The position numbers and the translations under genes are program-made. From contig JAITYX010000022.1 of assembly GCA_021018815.1 (NCBI GenBank), forward strand, positions 3,100,001 to 3,164,000: DNA of 64,000 nucleotides, in the 5' to 3' direction. A model generated the notes under the pieces. It saw only the letters and a list, made by a program, of their open reading frames with translations, searched no databases and was not told the DNA's origin. Positions within the stretch are counted from its first letter, which is position 1; every line of letters starts with the position of its first letter. Source of the DNA: Talinum fruticosum. Lineage: Eukaryota; Streptophyta; Magnoliopsida; Caryophyllales; Talinaceae. This document shows, one piece after another, positions 10,382 through 21,900 of this stretch.

Positions 10382-12337
10382 TCATGTTCTCGGTTCCTCT
10401 TGAATTTCTCCACTCTTGCGCTCCTGCATCTCGACTTGAACTTGATCATCCTCTGCGTCATCACCATTGAAGTACGTCTTCCAGTACCAATGCCTTTTCC
10501 ACCTCCTCTCATTCATCTCATCAATGGGGACTCCCTTGGTCTCGGGCAAGAAGAAAATTGCGAAAACGCCCATGACGACGATGAACGCCGAGAAAAAGAA
10601 GAAGGTTCCGAATTTCATCCGGCAAAGCATGGTGAGGAAGGCTTGAGCAATCAAGAAGGTGCAGAACATGTTCATGGAAACAGCAATGCAGAAGCCGGCT
10701 GTTCGAGTCTCGATTGGGTAGATTTCACTAGGGATTAGCCACCTTAATGGACCCCAAGACCATGCAAATCCACCCACAAACAGGCAGATTAGTGCAAGCA
10801 CCACCTTGGCGAGCACCGGTGGCATTGACCCGGTTTCGTGTAGATGGTACATGAAGATAAACCCCATTGCTGCCTGCATACTCAAATCATGATTATTAAC
10901 CATAATCATATTCAAGTCATGATTATTATGTGTGCAACTAATTACTTAAGCATAATGGTGAATTACCTGGCAAATAAGCATTTGAACAACAGCTTCAATG
11001 AGGAGAACTTTCCTACCAAAGAAATCAACCCCAAAAACAGCAACCAAGGTGGTAGCCACATTAACCGAGCCAGTAACAACCACGGACAACAAGGATGCAT
11101 CGCTTCCAAACCCCATTGTTTGGAACAAAACCGGGCGTAAAACATGATCACATTGATCCCAGTGAACTGCTGAAACACCTGAAGAATAGTCCCACAAACA
11201 AGCTGAGGCCTACTTGACCTCTTCAGCAGGTTCCTAAAGGGGTGCTTAACTTGCTTAGCCACCTCCACAGCTTGTGAAATTACCGAAAACTCCTGTGCCA
11301 CATCGTCGGTTCCCCTGATCTTCCTCAGGTTTTCTAGTCCTTTCTCTTCCTGGCCCTCTCGATTAGGCTCGTGGGGGTCTCTAGGATGGCTAGGGACCCC
11401 ACTGCTAGGGCTATGGCTGGGACCGCCGCCCCAGCTAAGGACACCCTCCAGCCAATGCCTTTGAGTTCTGAAGCGAAGTAGTTGACAATGTTGGCTACTA
11501 GGATTCCTATTGTGACCAGGAGCTGGAAGCACACATTCAGACCTCCTCTGTACTTTGGTGGGGCTATTTCTGATATGAATAATGGTACTGCCTGCAATTA
11601 GTCATTTAAATTTATGTGATTAGTGATTAGTCAAATATGCAATTATGTTGACAGTTAATTAGTAAGTTAATTAGTATCTTTTAAAAGAAAAAAGATAATA
11701 AAAATAGTATATACCTGGTTACCAAACCCGACGCCAAAACCAAGACAAATTCTTCCGATGATCAACATAGCCAAATCTACGGCACCCGCAGTGAGGACAA
11801 CACCAACTAGGAAGAAGAAGGAGGCAGCCTGCATAGCTATTTTGCGTCCGAACTTATTACAGACAATGGAAGCGAAGTAACTGGCGACTATGGCTGCCAG
11901 GTAGAGGGACGATGTGAATAGTTGCAGGTATTGGTTGTCATATTTACAATAATTGTTCTCTATCGCATGGTTTTTCTTTACGTACACTTTAGGGAAAAAC
12001 TTCATGAGGAAATCATCCATCTCAGTCACTCCTATATATACAGGTCAATTACTTTTATTAAACATCGTTACATACATATATATGTAAAACACCAAGTCAA
12101 CATCCCCAAAAGAAAGAGAAAGTAACATCTCGACGATCTGACTAAACAGAATGTGCCTAAACACAATGTGAAGATCAATTGGAGTGTTAAGTTACCTGAG
12201 ATGCCAATGCGATAGCCGAACATGAGGCCACCAAAAGCCGCGATAATAGAGCAGATGAAGACTTGGCCAGTGAGCTTGGCCGGAAAATCATTATGAGTGT
12301 TTTCAGGGTCTTCAGAGGCGAGCCTTTCCGGAGCCAT
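10382..12337 (-). CDS. STP-type monosaccharide/H+ symporter (two frameshifts)
   Basis: Four exons on the minus strand: 12337-12196, 12031-11715, 11591-10967 and 10873-10382. All introns are GT-AG with consistent phases. With two single-base additions the product is 525 residues, the usual length of this 12-helix major-facilitator family. Visible motifs are CKYDNQ in the first extracellular lid with its partner cysteine in [54 protein letters not shown] and [11 protein letters not shown]. Exon 3 uses three frames: one G is missing in the run at 11354-11356 and one C at 11133-11135 (given in gene sense). Exon 3 would then be 627 nt, a multiple of three. Residue 43 is Arg in GYRIGISG, where the family has Asp. 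The family role is hexose uptake with protons across the plasma membrane. The frameshifts may be assembly errors; the Arg change is a separate substitution. Confidence 0.88.
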
Positions 12338-12366
12338 GGTGATGTACAATGTTGATGAAAGTGGAC

Positions 12367-12510
12367 GTTTGTATTTATAGGTGAATGTATGTATTTATAA
12401 GGAAGAAGTGGACGTATGTATTTATAGGGGGAGAATGTGAAGTGCCACTTTGGTGGTGGACGTATGTATTTGTAGGGGAGAAGTGGACGTATGTATTTAT
12501 AGGGAAGAAT
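12367..12510 (-). promoter_or_regulatory. Tandem array of TATA-box units before the STP gene
   Basis: Five near-copies of a unit that reads TATAAATACATACGTCCAC in gene sense occupy the 30-170 bp upstream of the start codon. The TATA cores lie at 12372-12379, 12392-12399, 12419-12426, 12467-12474 (TACAAATA variant) and 12494-12501. Units are separated by 20, 27, 48 and 27 bp. The nearest TATA lies only 35 bp from the ATG and would leave almost no leader, so the farther copies are more plausible core promoters. Confidence 0.7.
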
Positions 12511-12699
12511 GTGAAGAGGAGGAGTAGGAGTTTATGCTGGTAACTTTGCCATAAAAGCAATAGTGTGGTTAGTGGCACTTTTCCTAATGTTGGAGTGAGG
12601 TAACATTGAAGATTAATTAGAGATGGAACGGTGGGTGTTAATTAATTCAATTAGTTAAATCAACATCTTCATATATTGGTGGTTGTTGTTAGAGAAATA

Positions 12700-14020
12700 T
12701 GTTTGAATCCTTCTTGAATTTTTTTATTTTTTATACCCTAAAGTATTGTGAGTTTATTTTTTTATCCTCTTATATGTGAATTTATTTTAAGGTACCTTTT
12801 TTTCCTCAAGAAAAGATAAAGTTGTATATATTCCCAAAAACTGTAATAGTTCAGTACATAGGATTTACATTATTAGCATATCAAATCACTCCAATCTACT
12901 ATAAAAGGATTAGCTCTAATACAAGTAATATATTGGATGTATTGAATCAAAATCATTGCATCTTTAGTTTTACCTTGAAATATCCTCGGGTTTCTTTCTC
13001 GCCGAGTTCATATACTTGTTGCAGCTAGCAAAGTTCATATACGGTAATAGTTCATATTTATTTGTTGTTTCTCTTCTGTCTCCTCTCAATTTTTAAATAA
13101 AAGAAAGAAACAAATAAAAAATTGAGACTTTTTATTTATAAAATTCTTCCAAATATTTATTACATAGATAGCATAATTACACAAGTTTAATATGGATAAA
13201 AATTCTCTCTTCAATTTTTTTAAATAAAATAACACTCATATATAAATAGGTTAGATACTCAGGGATGAAAGTTAGTCATAGTCAAGTTACATTAATATAG
13301 ATGTATAGATTAAATAGATAGTGTAATTATATGAGCTTTATCATACGAAGGAGAGTTATATTTTTCCAAAAATATACATTCATGCCTCCAAAATAACTTT
13401 CAAAATAATTTTAAATCTAATTTTATTTAGAATTGCCATAACTGCTGGGAAGCAACACAAACCTCCTATGATGAAACTTGCATAGGGGCAAATTCTCTAG
13501 GTATAATTATTTTGGGAGTTATTTTGGGGTATAAGTGTACATTTTGCGAAAATATAATTCATCATTTACAAGATAAAACTTATATAATTACTTTATGCAA
13601 TTGATCCATATATTGGCTCGGAAGGGCATAACTTAAATTCTTAATAAATTTACTTGATAACAATCTAATCCCTACTCAAAGCTTGTTAGTTGAATTCGAT
13701 CTTTGTTATTTGTGCAATTATGCTATCTATGTAATAAATATTTGGAACAATACAAAAGTCTCTTTTTCATTTATTTATTTATTTATTTTATTAGAAAAAT
13801 TGAGAGGAAACGAGAAGATATAGAATGACATTTTAGAGGGTAAAAATGTTATTTATATAATTAAGTTGCCTATTTGACATTTTAGAGGGTTAAACAAATA
13901 AATTCACTGTACTTCAGGACACCTTAAATTAAATTCACATACTAGAGGGTCGAAAAAATAAACTTATCATATCTCATGGTACAAAAAAGCAAAAAACTGT
14001 AAAATTTGCAATGCAAGGTA
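12700..14020. repeat. Large imperfect inverted repeat (foldback-like element)
   Basis: The right arm (about 13490-14010) is an inverted copy of pieces of the left arm (about 12740-12800 and 13055-13430). The spacer is about 70 bp. Paired phrases include 'ccaaaataactttcaaaat' on the left and its complement at about 13500-13530, plus 'ccaaatatttattacatag' in opposite senses. The left arm carries about 250 bp of unrelated sequence at 12800-13050. No coding domain is visible. The structure suggests a foldback transposon or an inverted duplication of one repeat. Confidence 0.6.
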
Positions 14021-14576
14021 TAGAATGACAAAATTTTGACTTCCTATTGCAATTAGTAATTAATGATTATCAATATTTATCAACAGTTATATTTAACAAT
14101 TAGTGATTATCGGTATTTATTAGCTATTAACGGTTACAAATATTATCATAAACGTCTAAACAAATAAGTTTAAAAGTATGGTAGACCTCTCCAATATAAA
14201 TTATTTTGGAGAAAAACATGAGCATGCAACGAATGAGATGGCTTGGTGGTCGATATCACTGTTTGTACAACAAAGATCAGCTAACTTGGGAATAAAATCC
14301 AAGTGTCTCATCAACCTTTTTGTTGTCTATGGCACTAAAGAAAACAAATACTAACTAGTCATAAGGAATTATGTGATGTATGAAATTTGTAATTGCATTT
14401 ATTTTAATTTTTAAATAATGTGTATTTTATTGAAAATTAGAATATTTCATAATTAATTATGTCTTCAGTTTTCACCTTTTGTTTTTATATTAGAAATTGA
14501 TTTTTCAAGATTCTAATTATTAATATGCAAAAAATAAAAAAATCACACATTATTATATAAGAGAGCATATGACAAT
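14021..14576. other. AT-rich spacer with a possible worn SINE
   Basis: At about 14235-14305 an A-box-like 'tgagatggcttggtgg' is followed by a weak B-box-like 'gggaataaaatccaag', like the SINE at 6815-6932. There is no clear tail or target duplication. The remainder is AT-rich without features. Confidence 0.3.
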
Positions 14577-15300
14577 TTTTTTTTAATAGAAAGAGAAATT
14601 TCATTAATAAAAAAGTTATATGATATCTATAAATATAATTTTATAACAAGAACAAATATAAAATATCAAAATAGATCTCTATTTCGACAAAATTAATGTT
14701 AAATATACTTTTGTTCGGCTTTATACTTATAGAATCAATCTGACCACAAATCGTATTCTTCGACTTCAATATGTCTTGCTCGAACATAGGTAAGCTATTG
14801 TATTATTTCATAAAATAGATCTCGAGTGTGATATAATAGATTTAACCTAAAGGAAACATCATTTTCATCGAGCCATATGAAATTTCATTGTTGTATCATT
14901 CCCAATCAAAATCAATAAAACTAATTGATAAAAATATCAAAAAATATATCCTCCAAACAAATCAACAACTCTAATAAAACTTGCACGTATTGGAAAGAGA
15001 AATAACTCGCACAAAGGCAAAAAACAAGAGTCTCACAAGGAGAAAAATCGTAGCTCTCATAGAAAAGGAGAGAAACTCAAACTCTCACAAGAAAAAGAGA
15101 AAATTTATTAGAAAGAAAATAAGAATACCTTTAGATATTGATTCGATTAAAGAAATTAAAGTAAAAGATGCTTACCACTGACTGTAATTAGGCCAATAGC
15201 GAGTCCCAATAATTTACAAAAAAGGAAAAAATAGTGGATACAAAATTACAATTTAGAGAGGAGGAAGGGAGTGAAGAGAAAGAGGGGGAGGGTTGAGAAC
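14577..15300 (-). mobile_element. Short poly(A)-tailed retroelement, copy 2
   Basis: Second copy of the element at 1990-2775. In minus-strand sense it ends in 'aatgaaatttctctttc' followed by a run of about 9 A, which supports retroposition. The 26-bp gaga minisatellite is shorter here (about 15010-15100). The copy is more diverged from copy 1 than a recent duplication would be, so they are independent insertions of one family. Confidence 0.5.
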
Positions 15301-16299
15301 ATATGACAACTGAAGAAGAGAATTCGTTTTCTTTTATAAATTTACTTTTTAGATATAATTATGTTTTATGAGTTAAGTTTAGACTTGTAAATTACACTAT
15401 TTTAAAAAACATTTTTGAAAATAAGGGTCCGATTAATCTCTTAGAAAAACATGAGCTCTTACGTCTAAGAAAATGTTTTTTCTCTCTTTTTGGTGCTTAT
15501 TTTTTATTTTTAACGAAACATGTCTAATTTATTTTCGATAGAAGGAAAGGAGTACAACAAGAATGATTAATTTTAATTGTAGATTATTCATATAGAGGGC
15601 TCAATAGAAGGTTGCGGAATGTAACTCATTATTTAATGAGAAATTTACTCACCTGAGTACAACAAGAATCGCTCTTTTGGGCACATAAATTAACTGGAAC
15701 AATTTTCATAATAACTACATATATTATCTTTATAGAAGATTACGCATATCACTAAAAGCAGATTCGATAAATAATTAGCTAAATATGTTGACAAGTGTGA
15801 CTCTCAAGCACTAAGAATACCAAATGTTTTGTTTCACGTAGATTACTTAAAATCCACAAGGCTTTCATAAGGTAGGCTCATTGGCCATATCAGCCCCGTA
15901 TAGATTGGCTGTCTTAGTCAAGCATACTAGTTCCCACCATTAGGGCATCTTTTTTAGAATTGCCCACTTTAATGACCCAAAAAAAAAAAGAAAGAAAAAG
16001 ACCATCCTTTGGTGGTGAGCTCCCACCATTTATATTTATTTAAAGGGATTATTTTTTATAATATAGTTTTTGGCCCACAAATTGCATGATTGTTTACTTA
16101 CTTTCCCTACCAAGGTCAATAAAAAAAAAAACATTATTTTGCAAAATTATAAGAGGGTAGGACGTAGATGAGAGTGACATCATTTTCCAAAATTACTAGT
16201 AATTAAATGCAAATTCCTCTATAATTTTGGTGGGCGGCTAGTTGAAGGTCCACCCTTTGGCGGGCCGGTCCGACTCTCAAACGTCGGTTCCGGCGCGTT
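15301..16299. other. AT-rich intergenic spacer
   Basis: No gene, RNA gene or clear repeat is seen. Its last few hundred bases should include the promoter of the DUF4378 gene, but no convincing TATA box stands out. Confidence 0.45.
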
Positions 16300-17676
16300 T
16301 CCTCCCTCTTTCTCTCTTTCTCTTCAAGCCTTGAATTCATCACCTTCCAGACCCAAAGAGATCTTCGTTCCCCTGATTCTCTCTCTCCTCCCATATACTC
16401 GGGATTCTGCCCTCTTCCTTTCCAATTTAATCTTTGGATTTTCTTGTGGGCAGAATCCAGTCCTTCCATTTTTTCAATTCTCTTCCTGTTTGAATTCTTT
16501 TGACTCCAAAATCATTTAATACACCGTTTGACTCAGTCTTACTCAAGTTGGAACTTCTGGGCAAGGTTAGTTCTCTGTTCTTGAGTTGAATTTTGATTGT
16601 GTACACTGATTTCTGGGTTTATGAGGGTAGAAACTAAAGGCTTTGATGGGTTGCTTGCTTGAGTTATTCTCAGATATGGGTTTCATTTGTTGCTGTAATT
16701 TCTTTGGTTTTTAGTTTTGTTTGTAGTTTAATTTTTGATGTAATTAGTAGGTTGTGAAATGATTATGTCTCTTATAATAATTTTGTGGGTTTTATCATTA
16801 TTTGTCTTGTTTGATCACTCTGTGGCCAGTTCATGTCGATTATAATCAATTTATTTTATTGGGTATGCTGTTTCTTCTGCTTTTCATCATGTTCCTTTAT
16901 GGATATCTTTAGTTTTTTAATTCCATTTTCAATTCTTTTTTAATTTTCTTTTCTTGGAACTATTAATCATTTCTAGGAGTGAATTTCATGGTACGCCCAC
17001 TCCTGTTTTGGTGGGAGAGACCCCTTTTTGACTAGAAAATTAGTCTTGGGAAAGTGCGATAGTTTCCAGCTATCACTTGTATCTTGGTGACCAAATATTT
17101 CTATTTGTGGGATGTTGAACTTTGGGATGATAGCCAAGCCAAAGTAAAGTTTGGATGGTGCTCACCGAGATATAGATTATTCTTGGCAGTTAATGGTAAA
17201 GAGGTTATGTAGTTGGCTCCACCTAGGATTTCCTTAGGCTTTTTGGTGTTTTCGCATCGTTTTGGTACCCTTTTTTGGGGGGTGTTGGGGGTTCTTAATT
17301 AGTGTATGTGGACTAGGATTGGTGCTTTGAGTTTCTTAATTCGGCTGAATCTCATCTGAATTTTCATTGTATCGTTAGTTTTTGTCTTTACCAGTTTGGG
17401 GTTTACAAATGTAGGATGGTTTGTTATGATGGTAGATTGCCAGTTTCATTTATGGTGGTTTAGATGATATCAGCTATCAACAATGGCTTTGCAACCATAT
17501 GCTGTATAATATGTTGCTCTACCCTTTTCCCAAGTACTTATTATGTTGTCCACTGTTTTCCAGGGTTCATGAGTAGTATAGCATTTTTTGGATTTTCGTT
17601 GCCAATTGTCCCTTATATTCGATAGCAGCCATCGAGTTCAAGGAATCTCCTACATCTGAGTAAACAATATTGCAAG
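16300..17676 (+). promoter_or_regulatory. Leader exon and leader intron of the DUF4378 gene
   Basis: A CT-rich tract at 16300-16330 looks like a plant 5' leader. A donor (gcaag|gttag) at 16566 and an acceptor (gatagcag|cc) ending at 17628 would remove a 1,063-bp T-rich intron, leaving a 48-bp second leader segment before the ATG at 17677. Intron composition is typical of leader introns. No transcript evidence is available, so this is inference. Confidence 0.45.
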
Positions 17677-20600
17677 ATGGCAGTGGAACGAAAGGCAAAC
17701 AGTGTTCTTGCAAAACTGATGGGTATTGAGAGACCCTCACTGGCGCATAAACCCCAGGGAAGACAAAGGATACTGTCTGAGAATTATCTTCAAAATATTG
17801 CTTTTGTCACTCATAGGGAAAGATCATCATCGGTTTTCTATGAGGATGAGGATGAATTCACCATGGCTGTTGATGGGAATCTAGAGAGTGAGGATATCGT
17901 TCAACTTTCTGGAGGAACGAGTGTGAATGTGTGCCAGAACTTGGCTGGTGGCAGTAATAATATCGGCCTTAGTGTATACAGAGGAGATTCAAGTGCTAAG
18001 ACTAAATTGGAGGAAGTAAGCTTTCTTCCTCAAGATCAGAAATCTGAGCATTTTAAAGGCTATGATCTTCAAGGAACTGCCAGCTTATGTTCTGAATTTG
18101 GCCACTTGTCTAATCTGAGCTCATCCTGTACTTCTGCTGTCAAAAAGCAGAAATTAAGTAAAGTGGGGATTTGTCAAGCAAAATCTCAGCAGAATATGCA
18201 GACTGGTTCCTTCAGATGCAATATTTCGAAAGACCGTTTACAAGAGGAGAATGGCTTCTATTCACCTTCCAAAAGCATTGTTGAACTGAACACGCAAAAT
18301 AGCAATTCTTGTCTTCTCGGAAGATCTTCATTATCCAGTTCTCCATCTGGTGCTAGCAAAGAGAATATTTCTTCTCGTGTGAGAAATAAAGGAATAAATT
18401 TTCAGAGAAGGAAGACAAAGAACTTGTATGATGGCATAGAATCTCCAATACATGATCGCATGTCTACTCATGGTATAGCAAAACAAGTTACTAGCCAGGT
18501 AAATGACAGTGTATGGCATAGGTTTACAGATGTATCTGATTCTGGGTCTAGAAGTGACAAAAGTTCTGCAGTTGAACAAGACGAAACAAAGTCTTCCTCT
18601 TCACGTTTATCTTCTTTGGACTACCAGCAGGGAACTTCATCTTGTATACCAATTAAGAAATCTGCAAGCCAGGATGTCTGTGAAACCAAGAAAGAACTCT
18701 CAGAAGGATGGAGGACTAGAAAAAGTGACCGAGAAGTGAGAACCTCCTGCGGAAATAGTAATGCTTTTCATTGTAGAATTCCTTTTACAGCTGGTGATGT
18801 GAAGGGCTGGCAGGTTGTTGCTGCCAGATACTTGTCCAAGCCAACATTATTCCCTTCTGTTTGGGTTCCTAGAAGCAAAACAAGAGATCTCTATCTTGAC
18901 ACACAGTGGTGTTTGAGAATAGAAAAACGGGATAGCTTGCAATGTGAGGACTCAATGGGGAACTTTGGCCAGGAAGTTCTAAAATCAACATCGGAATCCA
19001 GCAGTCCTGACCTGAGCTCAGGGGAGTACAATATCAAAATAGAAGCTCAGAGAATCCCGAATGATTCAGAAAATCTTGAGGAGTCAAATATGTCAGAAGA
19101 AATTTCTTCAGTTCCCAAGTCCTCCAGTGAGAGGTCTCCTTTTCGGAATGTAAGAAACCCTATCTTCTATGAGGCACTGACAACACTGAGTGAGACAGAT
19201 GATAAGCATCTGGAGAATCATGTTTCTCAAAAAGGGTCTCTTGGGTCAGCATTAAATTGTAGTGTTGTCTCTACACGGACAGACAATGGTGAAATTATTG
19301 ATAAAGGAAACCAGAAAATAGGTGCATGTGTCAATTTGCAGAGGGAGCAGTTGTCAGCTGAGGCTAGTACATGCGTCTTATTGGAAGAAAAAGGATCTAG
19401 TTTCCCAGAATTTTGTTCAAAACACCAGGTAATCTTTACATTCTTTATCAAATAACTTGAAAGAGCTTTATATGAAATTAGAAATGCTTAAAGCCCTTCA
19501 TATATCTTGTTTTCTTCTATCTTTCTTGTGAAGGGTTTGTCAAGTTATCAGATGTGCAATGTTAACCAACCAAGTTTATAACAGGACGATCTTTGACAAG
19601 CCCTCATCTACACCACCCACCCACCCCCCACCCCCGGTATCATGGTTTTGAGCTGTTGAAATCCTGATTTAGTAAATATGTGTTTTACGTCTTGTGCTTT
19701 TACTAAAAATGCTTTAATTTTGAGCACTCATGGTTTGGATTTGGCATTGGAACTTGTAGAATCCACCAAATAGATGAACCCAAAGTTGTATCGAGGAACT
19801 GCATCTTAAATTGTCGGCGACATGTTTTATGAGACTTTTCATAAGATCTTCAGAAATTAGTAATTCTGTACAATGTACTTGTGTTTCAAGGAAACACTTT
19901 TTGTCTTGTAGCTTACAAATTTATTCATAGTATTTTGTGAAGATTCTGTTATCAACAGGGTCATTGTTCCGGCAGGACTTATGGTACGTTAAGTGCGGAG
20001 GATTTATGTTGCAAATTGCGACATGTGTGCTAATGATTTGAAAAGATTTGATGAAGTTTAGATTTTAGAATTAGAGGTGGCAGGAGAGACCATGACATGA
20101 CGATTTTGCTGAATGCATTATTGAGAAATTTGCATCTAAGTGATCAATCCTATGGAAGAGGTTAGATTGGGGCTAATTTTGGGTGGAATCAGGATAGGGT
20201 GATAGAATAGTGAGGTCAGATTAGGTTCAGCAGTTCAGCCATCTCAGGCTTACGTTTGATGTTGGTTGGTTTGTATAATAATAAACTTGTCAAGGGGATA
20301 CAATTACTATTGATCAGAGAAGCCTTTGGTTTGTTCTATTTGTGCTCTGTTCAAAATCAGGTTGCTTTGTTTGGGTCTGGATCAAGTTTGGCTTTAGCTT
20401 GGTTAATTTTGTGGGAGTTAGGTTTTCAGATTTACAGAAACAAACCTTATATAGAACTGTCTCTTTCTGCTGCTCTGGATTTTGTGCTCATAGGCTTGTT
20501 TGCAAATCTAGGCCTTTGCTTATTGATGTTTAGCAATTAATTTTCATTTGTTAAGCATTGCCCCTTTTTTTCTAAATATTCTGTATAGGCAGCTTACAAC

Positions 20601-21900
20601 TACATATGACAGCTTGTACAATATTCCTTCATGCGTTGGTGTCACACTGTCAGTATTACTGTATTAGTTGAAAAGAAGTCTTTTTGTTTGATAGACATTT
20701 TTTTCTTTTCATTAACTCATGTTCACACGGCTTCTCCGAGTTCATGCGATTCTGAATCTATAATCTGTTTATAATTAAACGTATTGAGTGTGAATTTGTG
20801 ATTGAAGCCTATGCCGTCAAAGTTTGATGCGTATTTTATCAATATTTTTATCTGGCCTTATCTCGATGGACATTATCATGCCATTTTCACCGCATCTTTT
20901 ATACACTCTCATTCAGTCGATTCTGGAGTTACTGACCTTATCTCTTGGGAATTAATTTTGCAGGTGAAAGAGAACTCTTCTGAACCGGGCTCTCCTGTAA
21001 GTTCATTAGAAGGGCCGGAGGCTTGTAGATGTCGGCCAAAGACAATAGTGGAGTCCAAGCAAATTTCTTCAGTTTCTGAATTTTTGGAGAATAATATCCA
21101 TGGTGAGTGCAAAATCTTTACTGCTGCTCAATTAAAGCTAAATTTCCATCTCTATACTTTTATATATCTACTCTTTTCAAAGAGCTGTGAGTTAAATTTC
21201 CATCTCTGAACTTTTGTAATATCCTCTCTTCATAGGGTTTCAAACAAAGCTTCAATCAATAGACACCATATCTTTAGAATCAGGCTCCGAAGGACCTGAA
21301 ATGGCAGTCTCTAGTGATGGGGATTACGAGGGAGGTTCAGTTGGTTGCTACAGAGAAGATTCACAGATAATGGAACTGTACGGCACCTCAGAAAACCGGG
21401 ACTTCTCCTATGTAGTTGATGTCCTTTCTGAGTTGGGTTTTCCTTCGCTAAACTTGGAGACTGAGGGTGAAGCATGGTGCTCTCAGGGGTATGTACTGAA
21501 CCATGTAGTGTTTGACGCTTTAGAAAAGAAGTACGGGAAACAAACATTTTGGGAGAGATCAGAAAGAAAACTCTTATTTGATCGCATGAACTTGGGACTC
21601 ATGGATATAGCCCGATCTCTTGATCCCGTGATTACCAGAAGAAAGCCCTTGGCAAAAAGGTTTAGTTCCATGCAAACTCAAAAGCTTATCGAGGAAGAGC
21701 TGTGGGGATTGCTGGTGAAGCAGGAAGAGGAATCAAAGCGAGCATCATGCAATAAGGTATGTGGAGGGGAAATGGAGTGGCTAGAGATAGAAAAATATAC
21801 ATATTTGATAGTGAAAGAAGTAGAGAGCTTGCTTTTAGATGAGCTCGTGGAGGATTTCGTGAGCATGGCGACATTTTTTGAAGGTGTGTCGTGTTCGTGA
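17677..21900 (+). CDS. DUF4378/TRM-like protein
   Basis: Three coding exons: 17677-19428, 20964-21102 and 21236-21900. Phases are 0 and 1 with GT-AG junctions, giving 851 residues and no frameshift. Residues 8-18 read NSVLAKLMGIE, the short N-terminal motif of this family. The long centre is Ser-rich and low in order, with basic patches. The C-terminal part, roughly residues 680-848, is a DUF4378 domain: it contains SYVVDVLSELGFP and ends with EMEWLEIEKY...LLLDELVEDFV. TRM-class proteins recruit TON1 and PP2A to cortical microtubules and influence cell shape. Which TRM subgroup this belongs to I cannot say. The 1,535-bp intron 1 shows no extra exon that I can recognise. Confidence 0.82.

Noticed and set aside
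10382..12337. Calling the STP gene a plain pseudogene because of its two frameshifts
   Set aside because: Exons, splice sites and motifs are otherwise intact and both breaks are one-base homopolymer losses, so sequence error is at least as likely.
20256..20540. Open frame of 94 residues between DUF4378 exons
   Set aside because: It lies in intron 1, is hydrophobic by T-rich composition and resembles no family; the exons on both sides join in phase without it.
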